Below the pieces are notes generated by a model. It searched no databases. It had not been told where the DNA came from and saw nothing but the letters and a program-made list of their open reading frames with translations. A program made the position numbers and the translations under genes. This document shows, piece by piece, positions 35,135-43,168 of a stretch of 64,000 bases of DNA. The stretch comes from Gracilibacillus orientalis (lineage in GTDB: Bacteria > Bacillota > Bacilli > Bacillales > Amphibacillaceae): positions 62,001-126,000 of the forward strand of contig NZ_FOTR01000007.1 of the NCBI RefSeq assembly GCF_900114645.1. Reading direction: 5' to 3'. How positions within the stretch are numbered: the stretch's first letter is position 1; each line of letters starts with the position of its first letter.

Positions 35135-35584
35135 TTACGTAAAAATAACCTTTTCACCAAAAGTTGTTTTTAGTTCGTTTTTGAGTACCATTGTATCCTC
35201 TTCCGTTAACCATTCTTTACGTATCTGTTCTTCCTTACCATTTTCCATTACCAATAAAATGATATCATTCATCTCAACTACACGTTTTATATGAGTGTGT
35301 TCGATTCGATTTTTGGACACTAAATTTGGTCGATACATCGATATATAGTCCTCTTCCAATTTTAAATAAACTTTATTTGGCAAACTAAAATAATACATCA
35401 CTCTAGTAATACCAAATACAACCAGTAACACCTGTAATAGGATTGCGACAATTAACTGGATGGAGTAAAATTCAAACATGTTGTAAAATGTAATAATTCC
35501 TATAATAACAATAGCTATCACATCTAATAACCAATTGATGGTGTATTTTTTCCAATTAACGTCGGGATTAAATTTAAATACCAA
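35135..35584 (-). CDS. Membrane protein with PH-like C-terminal domain
   Basis: A 149-aa protein with two transmembrane helices near residues 17-60 and a soluble beta-rich domain (VYLKLEEDYISMYRPN onward) that resembles small bacterial PH/YcxB-like membrane proteins. TTG start after AGGAGTG. No pathway indicated. Confidence 0.6.
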   Translation of the reverse strand: MVFKFNPDVNWKKYTINWLLDVIAIVIIGIITFYNMFEFYSIQLIVAILLQVLLVVFGITRVMYYFSLPNKVYLKLEEDYISMYRPNLVSKNRIEHTHIKRVVEMNDIILLVMENGKEEQIRKEWLTEEDTMVLKNELKTTFGEKVIFT

Positions 35585-35739
35585 ATGATCACTCCTAGAA
35601 TGACTGCATTTTAATTTAATTTGTTAGAACAGTCTTTTCTCCATTATTATACAGTTCTTCTATATTTTCAATGCTGTAGAATTAGATTATAATAGACGTT
35701 ACTGATTGAAATTTTTCATACTTATTGAGGTGCAGCAGA

Positions 35740-36804
35740 ATGAAGCAGATTTATACCAATGTAATTCAATTTCGCGGATCACATTATGATTTAGGCTATA
35801 TGCAAGGACAACATTTAAAAGACTCTTTTCTTGTCCAAAATAGAAACAAGCAATGGAAGGTTCGTATACCTCATTTTCGCATTGACGTGGAAGAAACTAA
35901 AGCACTATTTAAGCAATTAGGCTCTTCAATCTGGGACGAAATGGAAGGGTTAAGAGATGCACTGGACTGGCCAATGGAACGAGTGTTATTAGAGTTCGGC
36001 GGCTACCGGTTGAAAATCCAGCGATCAGGTTGTTCCATTTTTGTTGGAAACGATTATATGATCCGTAATTATGATTATCATCCGAAAACATATGACGGAC
36101 GTTATGTTATATATCAACCAACGGATCATGGTTATGCGACAATCGGTGTCAGCCAACGTGTTTCTGGAAGGTGTGACGGAATGAATGAAAAAGGACTCAC
36201 TTTAGGATATACGTTTATTAACCGGAAACGCCCCGGGGATGGATTTGTTTGTCATATGGTTGGCAGACTTGTTCTCGAGTTATGTGCAAATATTTCAGAA
36301 GCAGTGAATCTATTAAGTAATCTGCCTCATCGTGGTTCGTTTAGTTATGTATTGTTTGATACCGAAAGTAATGAAGCATCCATTGTGGAAACTTCACCAC
36401 GAGGTGTAGAAGTACGTCAAGGAAATACCTGTACCAATCACTTTGAGATGATGAAAAAAGAAAACCGACATTTCTTAGATGATTCAAACAAAAGGTTAAC
36501 TGTGATGGATGGCAAACAAGATTATCATTTAACCGGGAAAGAAGCATTCCGAATGTTGAATGATTCTGATCAAGATCTGTTTTCGAATCAATATCGTAAT
36601 TGGGCCGGTACGATACATACTTCCGCTTACTTTCCAAAGTCACTAGCATCATGGCTTTCATTAGGTGGTGACCAGGAACCAGCTGAATTTGATTTTGCTA
36701 ACTGGTTAACAGGTACCAACTTTTCCATGGAGCGAATAGAGGGTGAAGTGGATACAGATATTCCGTTTCTACATATGGAAAAAGCGGATTGGTTTAAGAA
36801 CTAG
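35740..36804 (+). CDS. C45-family autoproteolytic acyltransferase/amidase
   Basis: A 354-aa protein of the acyl-CoA:6-aminopenicillanate acyltransferase-like Ntn hydrolases. The N-terminal region GSHYDLGYMQGQHLK and the predicted nucleophile in RSGCSIFVG (Cys about residue 99) are typical; autocleavage before that Cys would activate the enzyme. NYDYHP and NEKGLTLGYTFINR are conserved family segments. No signal peptide. ATG at 35740 follows GAGGTGCAG. Substrate unknown; members hydrolyse amides such as N-acyl amino acids. Confidence 0.82.
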   Translation: MKQIYTNVIQFRGSHYDLGYMQGQHLKDSFLVQNRNKQWKVRIPHFRIDVEETKALFKQLGSSIWDEMEGLRDALDWPMERVLLEFGGYRLKIQRSGCSIFVGNDYMIRNYDYHPKTYDGRYVIYQPTDHGYATIGVSQRVSGRCDGMNEKGLTLGYTFINRKRPGDGFVCHMVGRLVLELCANISEAVNLLSNLPHRGSFSYVLFDTESNEASIVETSPRGVEVRQGNTCTNHFEMMKKENRHFLDDSNKRLTVMDGKQDYHLTGKEAFRMLNDSDQDLFSNQYRNWAGTIHTSAYFPKSLASWLSLGGDQEPAEFDFANWLTGTNFSMERIEGEVDTDIPFLHMEKADWFKN

Positions 36805-36812
36805 AAATGGTG

Positions 36813-36848
36813 AAAGCCAGTTATTCCTTAACAAGAATAACTGGCTTT
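36813..36848 (+). terminator. Terminator after the C45 hydrolase
   Basis: A perfect 14-bp stem, AAAGCCAGTTATTC/GAATAACTGGCTTT, with an 8-base loop, a few bases after the stop. The same stem type recurs after gerE. Confidence 0.75.
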
Positions 36849-36877
36849 GGTAGTTTATAAACATTTATACTGTGAAT

Positions 36878-37252
36878 TCAGCCTTTTTCCATTACTGCAA
36901 AATAGTTATCCTCATCATCCGCAAAGTTAAAAACGCTACCATTCGGCATATCTACAAGTTCCCCTACAGTAACTCCTTTACTTTTCAATTCTTCATATAA
37001 TGCATTAAGATTTTCAGAAAAGAACATTAAAGATGGTGTATCTAGATTCATTTCAGCAATTAATTTCTTGTCATGAATCACAATACTTGTTTCTGAATCC
37101 TTTGACGGAGCCACCTCAATCCATTTCATTCCTTGCCCATCTTCGTTTGCAATGACAGTAAATCCTAGCCTTTCTGTCCAAAAAGTTACTGCTTCTTCCT
37201 GATTATTGACATACAACATTACTTGGCCAAGTGCTTTAATCAACTTGTTCAC
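36878..37252 (-). CDS. VOC/glyoxalase-like protein
   Basis: A 124-aa single-domain vicinal-oxygen-chelate protein: LGQVMLYVNNQEEAVTFWTE at the N-terminus, then MKWIEVAP, and the C-terminal GSVFNFADDEDNYFAVME. Such proteins are metal-dependent dioxygenases, isomerases or resistance proteins; the function here is open. It lies tail-to-tail with the C45 gene. Confidence 0.82.
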   Translation of the reverse strand: MNKLIKALGQVMLYVNNQEEAVTFWTERLGFTVIANEDGQGMKWIEVAPSKDSETSIVIHDKKLIAEMNLDTPSLMFFSENLNALYEELKSKGVTVGELVDMPNGSVFNFADDEDNYFAVMEKG

Positions 37253-37382
37253 TCCTCATATTTTATTTTAATAATATTAAATAGAAAAGACATTATTAAT
37301 TACCTTCTCTATTTTTAAAAATGGTAATTTGTTGAAACTAATAAAATGATGAATCGTCTAATTAATCAAGGAGGTTTTTATA

Positions 37383-37514
37383 GTGAAGAATATTATTCTA
37401 GTGATTGTATCCTTCGTTCTTATGTCAGGACTTATCGTTTGTTCTCATCATAATATGATTGTGTATGCTGATATAGAGAACTTAGAATATATTGGTAATG
37501 GACTTGTAGATTGA
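37383..37514 (+). pseudogene. Internal-deletion remnant of a small secreted protein
   Basis: A 43-aa frame with AAGGAGG and GTG start: a signal-like helix (KNIILVIVSFVLMSGLIVC) joined directly to MIVYADIEN and EYIGNGLVD. The same C-terminal sequence ends a longer fragment at 40472-40708 that has its middle but lacks the N-terminus. The two are complementary remains of one ancestral gene. Still translatable, so the call of pseudogene is an inference. Confidence 0.55.
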
Positions 37515-37614
37515 TATTCAGCAAATTCAATTCCAAAAATCACTTAATACCGTAACTGGCCTTAGTAATCTACTTCTCTATCATAAGTTGTTTGCAAGGT
37601 AGATGTTTTGAATC
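37450..37614. repeat. Direct repeat A, copy 1
   Basis: About 165 bp nearly identical to 40644-40807, covering the 3' end of the small secreted-protein remnant and downstream sequence. Small indels distinguish the copies. Confidence 0.85.
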
Positions 37615-37615
37615 A

Positions 37616-37700
37616 TTATGGCCCTAAAAAATAATAGCCAACAGCCATAAAACTCATTATTCCATTCAATATAATTAAATAACCATTTTCAGTTAGTGTG
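37616..37700 (-). pseudogene. C-terminal fragment related to the 81-aa membrane protein at 42042
   Basis: Reads LIILNGIMSFMAVGYY then a stop, similar to LIILNTIMSLSFFIFMAIGYY in the gene at 42042-42287. No start codon or upstream part is visible. Confidence 0.45.
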
Positions 37701-37719
37701 ATAATTTTTGATAGAAGTA

Positions 37720-37959
37720 TTATTTCATATGTACTTTTTTATGTTTTTTCTCTAACACGAATTTAGCGATTAATTCACTTGCAAAAAACACTGCCAATCC
37801 TGATAGCAGTAAATCAATTGATTTCATATCGATAGCTTTATCAAATAGATCATCAAGAAGGCTATCCAACAAGAGAAATACCGACCAATAGACAAATATA
37901 CAATAATAAGCAATATTAACACTTCTATTGTCTTTACTTTTACTAGGTTTAAAAAACAT
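37720..37959 (-). CDS. Small two-helix membrane protein
   Basis: 79 aa, MFFKPSKSKDNRSVNIAYYC then two hydrophobic segments (YCIFVYWSVFLLL and LLSGLAVFFASELIA) and a Lys/His-rich tail. AAGGAGCAATAATC precedes the ATG. Function unknown. Confidence 0.55.
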   Translation of the reverse strand: MFFKPSKSKDNRSVNIAYYCIFVYWSVFLLLDSLLDDLFDKAIDMKSIDLLLSGLAVFFASELIAKFVLEKKHKKVHMK

Positions 37960-38030
37960 GATTATTGCTCCTTAACCACTCATTTCTATAAAATGGAAAT
38001 TAATATACACTAATTGTAAGCTATAGACAA

Positions 38031-38190
38031 CTATTCTTCAAGAAGTTTCGAACAAAGGCCTTTCCTTCTTTTCCACCATCCATTGTACGTTGGGTTAATG
38101 GTACCGTATATCCTTTCTACAACTAATTCAAACTTCCATAAATCTAGCTTGTACCTCTCTTCTGGATTTTCGATAAATATTTTATTAATA
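38031..38190 (-). pseudogene. Orphan gene fragment
   Basis: An open stretch of about 50 codons without a start reads INKIFIENPEERYKLDLWKF, then VVERIYGTINPTYNGWWKRR and ends SKLLEE-stop. Protein-like composition but truncated. It explains the otherwise empty gap 37960-38316. Parent family unknown. Confidence 0.4.
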
Positions 38191-38316
38191 CTGCATTAAA
38201 ATAAGCAACATCTACTCTTAAAGTAGATTTGATTATTCAATTGCTAAAATGGTTATATTTGTTATAATTGAATTTAATAATTACCATTTTATTCAAAAAG
38301 TAAAGGAGGGTTACCA

Positions 38317-38818
38317 TTGCGAGCCACAATTAAATCAATAGTAGAGTTTCTTTTGGTATTTCTTTTTTCAACCGGGATTGGAGCTTTTATTCAAATAAGT
38401 TCTATTGCTCTAAAAATCAATTCTACGTTCACCAACATTTTATTATTCGGTTGCACTTTTATTATTTGGTATCTTTTTATTCCGTGTAATGAAAAGACAT
38501 TATTTAAAAAAATCGATTTTAATGTTAGCAACTGCTATACTATTATTTTTGTCAAGCATCATCCCGGATCAAACACCTACACTACTTCATACAACAAAAT
38601 ATGCTTATACATTTGGCTTTCCATTTCCATTTGTAACCATTTACAGCGAAACTAGTTCTGGCTTCATTTTACAGCATTTATCTGTAAACAATTCTTATTC
38701 AGTTAACATAGTCTCTTTGATTGCAAATATTATTTTAATCTATCTAGTCATGACATTTTTTAGGAATATTTTTAATAAATCACAAATATCAACCACTATT
38801 TCTCATATGCATTCCTAA
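38317..38818 (+). pseudogene. Membrane-protein gene split by one frameshift
   Basis: A TTG start after AAGGAGGG opens RATIKSIVEFLLVFLF, two helices. At a CTTTTTATT run near 38480 the coherent protein continues in the +1 frame as MKRHYLKKSILMLATAILLF and on to a last helix VSLIANIILIYLVMTFF. Restoring the frame would give about 165 aa with four helices. It could also be two overlapping genes. Family not recognised. Confidence 0.5.
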
Positions 38819-38887
38819 CCAACAGAAACACCAGTTATACTGTTTTCCGTTGGTTATTCAAGTGGTAACTGAAGTTCTACGTTATAT
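38793..38887. repeat. Direct repeat B, copy 1
   Basis: About 95 bp nearly identical to 40807-40901, containing a short hairpin (CCAACAGAAA.../...GTTGG). In the second copy it is fused directly to repeat A. Confidence 0.85.
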
Positions 38888-39036
38888 ATTATATCTTCGT
38901 TTGATAGGATATGCCCGGCCTATCATGAACCACATTCTATGTAAGCAACTTAGGTGCATTTCAGCCGACTTCACTCATTTAAAAATTGTATTAGCACTAA
39001 AGAATTATAATTTTATCTTGTTATTGTGTTCATAAT

Positions 39037-39064
39037 TTGACATATCTAGAAAATTAGATATAAT
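39037..39064 (+). promoter_or_regulatory. Sigma-A promoter with overlapping operator, ArsR gene
   Basis: Perfect TTGACA (39037-39042), 16-bp spacer, perfect TATAAT (39059-39064). The spacer and its edges form the inverted repeat ATATCTA/TAGATAT, a typical ArsR operator position, which predicts autorepression. The start codon begins only 8 bases after the -10. Confidence 0.8.
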
Positions 39065-39071
39065 ATGATTT

Positions 39072-39386
39072 ATGGAACCTATCGATGTATTTAAAGCTCT
39101 ATCTAACGAAATTCGGCTTAACATCTTACAGTGGTTAAAAGAACCAGAGAAGCACTTCCCTAAACAAGGCGCTCACTTGCCAAAGGAGGTTAGTTATAAA
39201 GGCGGAGTATGTGTTGGGGACATACAAGAAAAAGCCAAAACTTCTCAATCGACGGTATCTCACTACTTAAATATGATGCAGCAAGCAGGTTTACTCGAAT
39301 CTGTCCGTTATGGAAAGTGGACTTATTATAGAAGAAATGAGGAAACCATTCGTCAGTTTGCTGAGTATTTTAGAACGGAGATCTAA
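39072..39386 (+). CDS. ArsR/SmtB-family transcriptional regulator
   Basis: A 104-aa winged-helix repressor: VFKALSNEIRLNILQWL, recognition helix in SQSTVSHYLNMMQQAGLL, wing in VRYGKWTYYRR. One Cys (GGVCVGD) lies ahead of the HTH, but no canonical metal site is seen. It probably represses itself and the downstream YdcZ-type pair. No Shine-Dalgarno; the -10 spacing suggests a leaderless transcript beginning at the ATG. Confidence 0.9.
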   Translation: MEPIDVFKALSNEIRLNILQWLKEPEKHFPKQGAHLPKEVSYKGGVCVGDIQEKAKTSQSTVSHYLNMMQQAGLLESVRYGKWTYYRRNEETIRQFAEYFRTEI

Positions 39387-39467
39387 ATAGATTTTCGTTA
39401 TTTTTTCAATATAAACATCGATAATTCTAGATATATGAATATAAAAGTTATTAGGGGGATTTAAATA

Positions 39468-39896
39468 ATGCGTTACATTGCATATATTTTTGCTTTATTA
39501 GGAGGAATAGCCCTCAGTTTTGAAGGAGCTATTTATGGTGAACTAGGTAAAACAATTGGTCAGCTCGAAACCAGTTTTTATAATTTTTTTGTGGGTGCAA
39601 TTATTCTTGGACTATTATGGTTATTTTTTGGTAAAGGCAAGATTTCACATGCCGTTGAAGCACCCAAATGGACACTCCTTGGAGGTCCATTAGGAGTTGT
39701 ATATTTAACAGCTATTGTAATTAGTGTTCCATTTGTTGGTGTTGGTGTAACAATGGTTGCTGTAATTATTGGTCAATTAATAATGAGTATGATCATAGAG
39801 CACTATGGTTGGCTGGGTAATATGAAAACGAGAATTAATAAAGAGAAGATATTTGCTGTTATTTCAATGATAATAGCGCTTATTTTAGTTAATTAG
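39468..39896 (+). CDS. YdcZ-family small transporter subunit 1
   Basis: A 142-aa membrane protein with five helices of the DMT/YdcZ type (EamA-like half transporter). Begins MRYIAYIFALLGGIALSFEG. Start after TTAGGGGG. It is followed 10 bases later by a paralogous partner, indicating a two-subunit transporter. An imperfect copy of the ArsR half-site (TCTAGATAT) lies near 39427, consistent with ArsR control. Substrate unknown. Confidence 0.82.
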   Translation: MRYIAYIFALLGGIALSFEGAIYGELGKTIGQLETSFYNFFVGAIILGLLWLFFGKGKISHAVEAPKWTLLGGPLGVVYLTAIVISVPFVGVGVTMVAVIIGQLIMSMIIEHYGWLGNMKTRINKEKIFAVISMIIALILVN

Positions 39897-39906
39897 GAGG
39901 TACAAT

Positions 39907-40374
39907 ATGAGTATACTTATGATTCTATTCACTTTACTTGGTGGTATCACATTGAGTGCACAATCAGCTATTAATGGTACATTAAGTCGCAAGGCAGGAA
40001 CTATTGAAACTACACTTTTAACTTTTGTCACAGGCACTATGTTTTTAGCTATAATTATCCTCTTCTTTGGTCAAGGAGATATATTTGCTATCTTCGAAGT
40101 ACCTACTTGGCAATTAAGTGCGGTATTCTTAGGAGTACTTTTTTTACTTTTTAACGTATTTGCAGTTCCCAGAATTGGTGTTATTGCAACCAGTATTACT
40201 GTTATCATCGGACAATTATTCAGCGGAGTCGTAATTGATCATTTTGGTTGGTTTAATAGTTTAGTTATCCCTCTTGATATAAAACGTTGGTTTGCTTTGC
40301 TTTTTATGATCATCGCTCTTTATTTTATCTATAAAGGAAATAAACGCTCAAATGAAGAAGCAAATGCACAATAA
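39907..40374 (+). CDS. YdcZ-family small transporter subunit 2
   Basis: A 155-aa paralogue of the preceding gene with five helices (MSILMILFTLLGGITLSAQS start), and a charged tail KGNKRSNEEANAQ. Overlapping expression from one transcript is expected: TAGGAGGTACAAT precedes the ATG. Confidence 0.82.
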   Translation: MSILMILFTLLGGITLSAQSAINGTLSRKAGTIETTLLTFVTGTMFLAIIILFFGQGDIFAIFEVPTWQLSAVFLGVLFLLFNVFAVPRIGVIATSITVIIGQLFSGVVIDHFGWFNSLVIPLDIKRWFALLFMIIALYFIYKGNKRSNEEANAQ

Positions 40375-40471
40375 TTAACTAAATTAAAGTGCTCCAATCA
40401 TAACTAACTGGATCACTTTTTAGTTGTATCCTTCAACAAACTTCCATCGTTACTTAAGTTGAAGCTATTAG

Positions 40472-40708
40472 ATTATTTATATCTATAGAAAAAAGTCCGA
40501 ATGGATTGATGGCACTTGGGAAGATGGCAAAGTTTCTAAAATTACCTTGAATAAAAATATGTTCATTCACATGGAAGACAAATCATATGAAGGAAAAGAA
40601 GTGTACTTGATTGATTATCCTACTAAAAACACAGCGATTCCAAATAATATGATTGTGTATGCTGATATAGAGAACTCAGAATATATTGGTAATGGACTTG
40701 TAGATTGA
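40472..40708 (+). pseudogene. 5'-truncated remnant of a small secreted protein
   Basis: An open frame without start reads YRKKSEWIDGTWEDGKVSK, then NMFIHMEDKSYEGKEVYLID and ends EYIGNGLVD. The last 20 residues match the gene at 37383. The rest of the 40375-40890 gap holds repeats A and B. Confidence 0.55.
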
Positions 40709-40901
40709 TATTCAGCAAATTATTTCCAATAATCACTTAATACCGTAACTGGCCTTAGTAATCTACTTCTCTATCATAAGTTGTTTGCAAGGTAGATGAT
40801 TTGAATCCACTATTTCTCATATGCATTCCTAACCAACAGAAAACCAGTTATACTGGTTTTCTGTTGGTTATTCAAGTGGTAACTGAAGTTCTACGTTATA
40901 T
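40644..40901. repeat. Direct repeats A and B, second copies, fused
   Basis: Repeat A (40644-40807) joins repeat B (40807-40901) without the 1.18 kb that separates them at 37615-38792. This is a deletion-type junction. The 3' end of the next minus-strand gene lies in repeat B. Confidence 0.85.
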
Positions 40902-41214
40902 CTTCTCTAAAATCCAAATATCGGCCTTCCACACCTAAATTGACCAATTTTTTATAATAACCAATTTTAAATAGTGTCTCTTCATCATTATTAAAATGCA
41001 AATCGTAATCAGGTAATTCAAAGTTCATATTAGCTGTTGAACCTGTTTTGGCATTATCTAGACTATTTACAAGTTCTTCTATAAACTCTTTATCATCAAT
41101 CGTGGCAATTTGTTCATCACTATCCCTTTCATAAACTCCTATGTTCGTCACATCTTGATTTAGATTTAAATTATTGTTTTGGCATCCTAATAAAACGAAA
41201 GATACCAATAACAA
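40891..41214 (-). CDS. Putative lipoprotein, possibly frameshifted at its start
   Basis: A 107-aa product with LLVSFVLLGC lipobox then a soluble domain (LDNAKTGSTANMNFELPDYD). The frame opens at TTG without a ribosome binding site. Upstream, AAAGGAG serves a GTG whose frame would join this one if a run of four A residues had five, giving a full signal peptide (KLVTVLLLVSFVLLGC). Either a frameshift or sequence error. Function unknown. Confidence 0.5.
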   Translation of the reverse strand: MLLVSFVLLGCQNNNLNLNQDVTNIGVYERDSDEQIATIDDKEFIEELVNSLDNAKTGSTANMNFELPDYDLHFNNDEETLFKIGYYKKLVNLGVEGRYLDFREDIT

Positions 41215-41392
41215 TACTGTTACTAATTTAATTTTAACACTGATATGCCCACTCCTTTACAAATATCAGACGGCAGAATTGACCAAGAAGTTTCAGAGTC
41301 TTCTTCAATAATTCTGCTAGTTATCAGAATAAGCATATATTTTATTGAAGAAACGCACCTTATTCTTGAACATTGGCTTTTGTACCATAAAG

Positions 41393-41746
41393 TTAGTTTC
41401 CATTCTTGATTGTTCGTGTTATACCCCAAAATATAAAGCGGTATACAGCTGCAACAAGAAAGAAAACCCAAATATATTCAAAAGTCGTGTAAGACGTATT
41501 ACCGATTAAAAGAGAATTTAAAAAAACTAAGAATAGAGACAAATACTCCATTAAAGAATCTTTAAATTTAATTTTTTTATACAAATTTTTAGTTTTTATA
41601 AAATTAAAGACATCCTTTAATTCCTCACTACGATATCCCTTGACAAGTCCTAAACCCATTATATAGACTCCCAGAGCAGGTCCATAGTCTACATTCAAAA
41701 CCCGTATTATTACACAGTATAATATAGTAAATAAAAGTAGATACAT
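41393..41746 (-). CDS. Hypothetical membrane protein, 117 aa
   Basis: Three to four hydrophobic segments (MYLLLFTILYCVIIRVL, the GVYIMGLG region, LSLFLVFLNSLL, YIWVFFLVAAVYRF). ATG at 41746 after AAAGGAGG. Family not recognised. Confidence 0.55.
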   Translation of the reverse strand: MYLLLFTILYCVIIRVLNVDYGPALGVYIMGLGLVKGYRSEELKDVFNFIKTKNLYKKIKFKDSLMEYLSLFLVFLNSLLIGNTSYTTFEYIWVFFLVAAVYRFIFWGITRTIKNGN

Positions 41747-41880
41747 TTTACTTCCTCCTTTCTTTTTATTAACCATGCTAAACAATTCTTTTCAACAAAC
41801 CTACTTCTTTACGATAAGTAGCCTTTATGAAATAGCAGTAGTCCATATTGGATTCTGTTTTTCCTTTCACCACAAAAAAA

Positions 41881-42004
41881 CAGTTATTCCTTTTGTAGAA
41901 TAACTAGTTTTCATCTAAAGCTCTAATTCGCCCATTCGCAATAACTCCATTACAGCTTGCGAGCGCCTCTTTTCAACCAACTTCTGCATTGCGTTTGAGA
42001 TATG
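41881..42004 (-). pseudogene. Truncated second copy of the gerE 3' end
   Basis: 124 bp nearly identical to 42613-42736, covering the last helix-turn-helix codons of gerE, its stop and its terminator. The coding part corresponds to SNAMQKL...SQAVMELLRMGELEL. It stops abruptly upstream at 42004. It lies about 730 bp from the intact gene in the same orientation. Confidence 0.85.
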
Positions 42005-42041
42005 TAGTGATTGCGAACCCAAATATTTATGTTTTAAGTTT

Positions 42042-42287
42042 TTAAAATGAATTTACATAGTAACCAATTGCCATAAAAATAAAAAAGCTTAAACTCATAA
42101 TCGTGTTCAGTATGATTAGAAGTATGTTTTTATTTAATACAGCAAAAACTATGCCTAATGGTCCTATTATATAAACTAGCATCCAAATTGGACTACTAAT
42201 CTGAAATACAATATTAGGTATCCATAAAAGTAAACAAATGATAAAGCATATCCAAGATGCAGTTTTGTAATCTTTTAGTTTTCTCAA
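42042..42287 (-). CDS. Small three-helix membrane protein
   Basis: 81 aa, MRKLKDYKTASWICFIICLL then two more helices (WMLVYIIGPLGIVFAV, LIILNTIMSLSFFIFMAI). TTG start after AGCGGTGAC. A related C-terminal fragment is at 37616. Function unknown. Confidence 0.5.
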   Translation of the reverse strand: MRKLKDYKTASWICFIICLLLWIPNIVFQISSPIWMLVYIIGPLGIVFAVLNKNILLIILNTIMSLSFFIFMAIGYYVNSF

Positions 42288-42347
42288 GTTGTCACCGCTT
42301 TCGTATATTGGTTATTATTCCATAGCATCAGATTGGCCATCTTATTA

Positions 42348-42440
42348 AGTTTCATCAACATTAAATTTTATCCCTTCTTTATCTTGCGAGATATATTCTT
42401 GTACTTCAACTAAGTGTTGGCTATATATTACTATATTCTA
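42348..42440 (-). pseudogene. Short orphan coding fragment
   Basis: Reads SQHLVEVQEYISQDKEGIKF then NVDET-stop without a start codon. The remainder of the 42288-42607 gap shows nothing I can identify. Confidence 0.3.
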
Positions 42441-42607
42441 CATTAGTTGTAAATAAAAGGTATATTCTTTATTTTTCATTATAAAAAGCGTAAAAAATAA
42501 AGTGAGACTATGATAAGTGGGGGTCTTACAGACGGTTAGCACCGTGATATTTAAATGGTTTCAATTTTTAAATTAGCAACTGTTAATTGTAACTTTATAA
42601 AAACAGA

Positions 42608-42643
42608 AAAACCAGTTATTCTTTTTGTAGAATAACTGGTTTT
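42608..42643 (-). terminator. Terminator of gerE
   Basis: A perfect 14-bp stem AAAACCAGTTATTC/GAATAACTGGTTTT, 3 bases past the stop. Confidence 0.8.
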
Positions 42644-42646
42644 CAT

Positions 42647-42871
42647 CTAAAGCTCTAACTCGCCCATTCGCAATAACTCCACTACAGCTTGCGAGCGCCC
42701 CTTTACACCCAACTTCTGCATTGCGTTTGAGATATGATTCCTCACCGTTTTTTGCGAAATAAATAAGTCCTGGGCGATTTCCTTTGTTGTTTTATCCTGC
42801 ACTAGTAGCTCAAATACTTCTCTTTCCCTTTTCGTTAGTAATTGCTTCGGTTTGTAGTCATTATCTTTCAA
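42647..42871 (-). CDS. gerE: GerE, late sporulation transcription factor
   Basis: A 74-aa LuxR-type DNA-binding protein made only of the HTH: LLTKREREVFELLVQDKTTK, then FISQKTVRNHISNAM and the C-terminal SQAVVELLRMGELEL, nearly the same as B. subtilis GerE. It acts with sigma-K in the mother cell to switch on and off coat genes. TTG start after AAGGAGGGG. Adjacent to sdhB as in B. subtilis. It may regulate the coat-like modules at 27.7-33.6 kb, which is inference. Confidence 0.96.
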   Translation of the reverse strand: MKDNDYKPKQLLTKREREVFELLVQDKTTKEIAQDLFISQKTVRNHISNAMQKLGVKGRSQAVVELLRMGELEL

Positions 42872-42935
42872 ATGTGAACCCCTCCTTGCTAACTTTAGGG
42901 CGTTGAAAATAAGAGGGTAATTACTTAGTCAATCT

Positions 42936-42963
42936 TATAATATGTTAACCACAGTGAAGGTGT
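42936..42963 (-). promoter_or_regulatory. Sigma-K promoter of gerE
   Basis: On the minus strand AC, 17 bases, then CATATTATA (exact CATANNNTA). Known sigma-K dependence of gerE in B. subtilis supports it and calibrates the other candidates in this window. Confidence 0.65.
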
Positions 42964-43127
42964 GCTCTACAAACGTCTAAATGACTACAAGTTTTTGATG
43001 TTAGGCATTAATGTACATAATTATCTCATCATTTTACAAATGATCTACATGTTTCTTATATATGTCACTGTTCAATTATGCTCCTTTATTTTTTTGATTC
43101 ACGATCAATTTCCGCTCTAAAACAAAC

Positions 43128-43160
43128 AAAAACCCTGTTCCAAATTGGAGCAGGGTTTTT
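43128..43160 (-). terminator. Terminator of the sdh operon
   Basis: Stem AAAACCCTG/CAGGGTTTT with an internal CC/GG pairing, T-run, just past the sdhB stop. Confidence 0.75.
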
Positions 43161-43168
43161 GAACCATA

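Noticed and set aside
38850-39035. 61-aa plus-strand frame
   Set aside because: Begins inside repeat B, lacks a ribosome binding site and has no protein-like composition.
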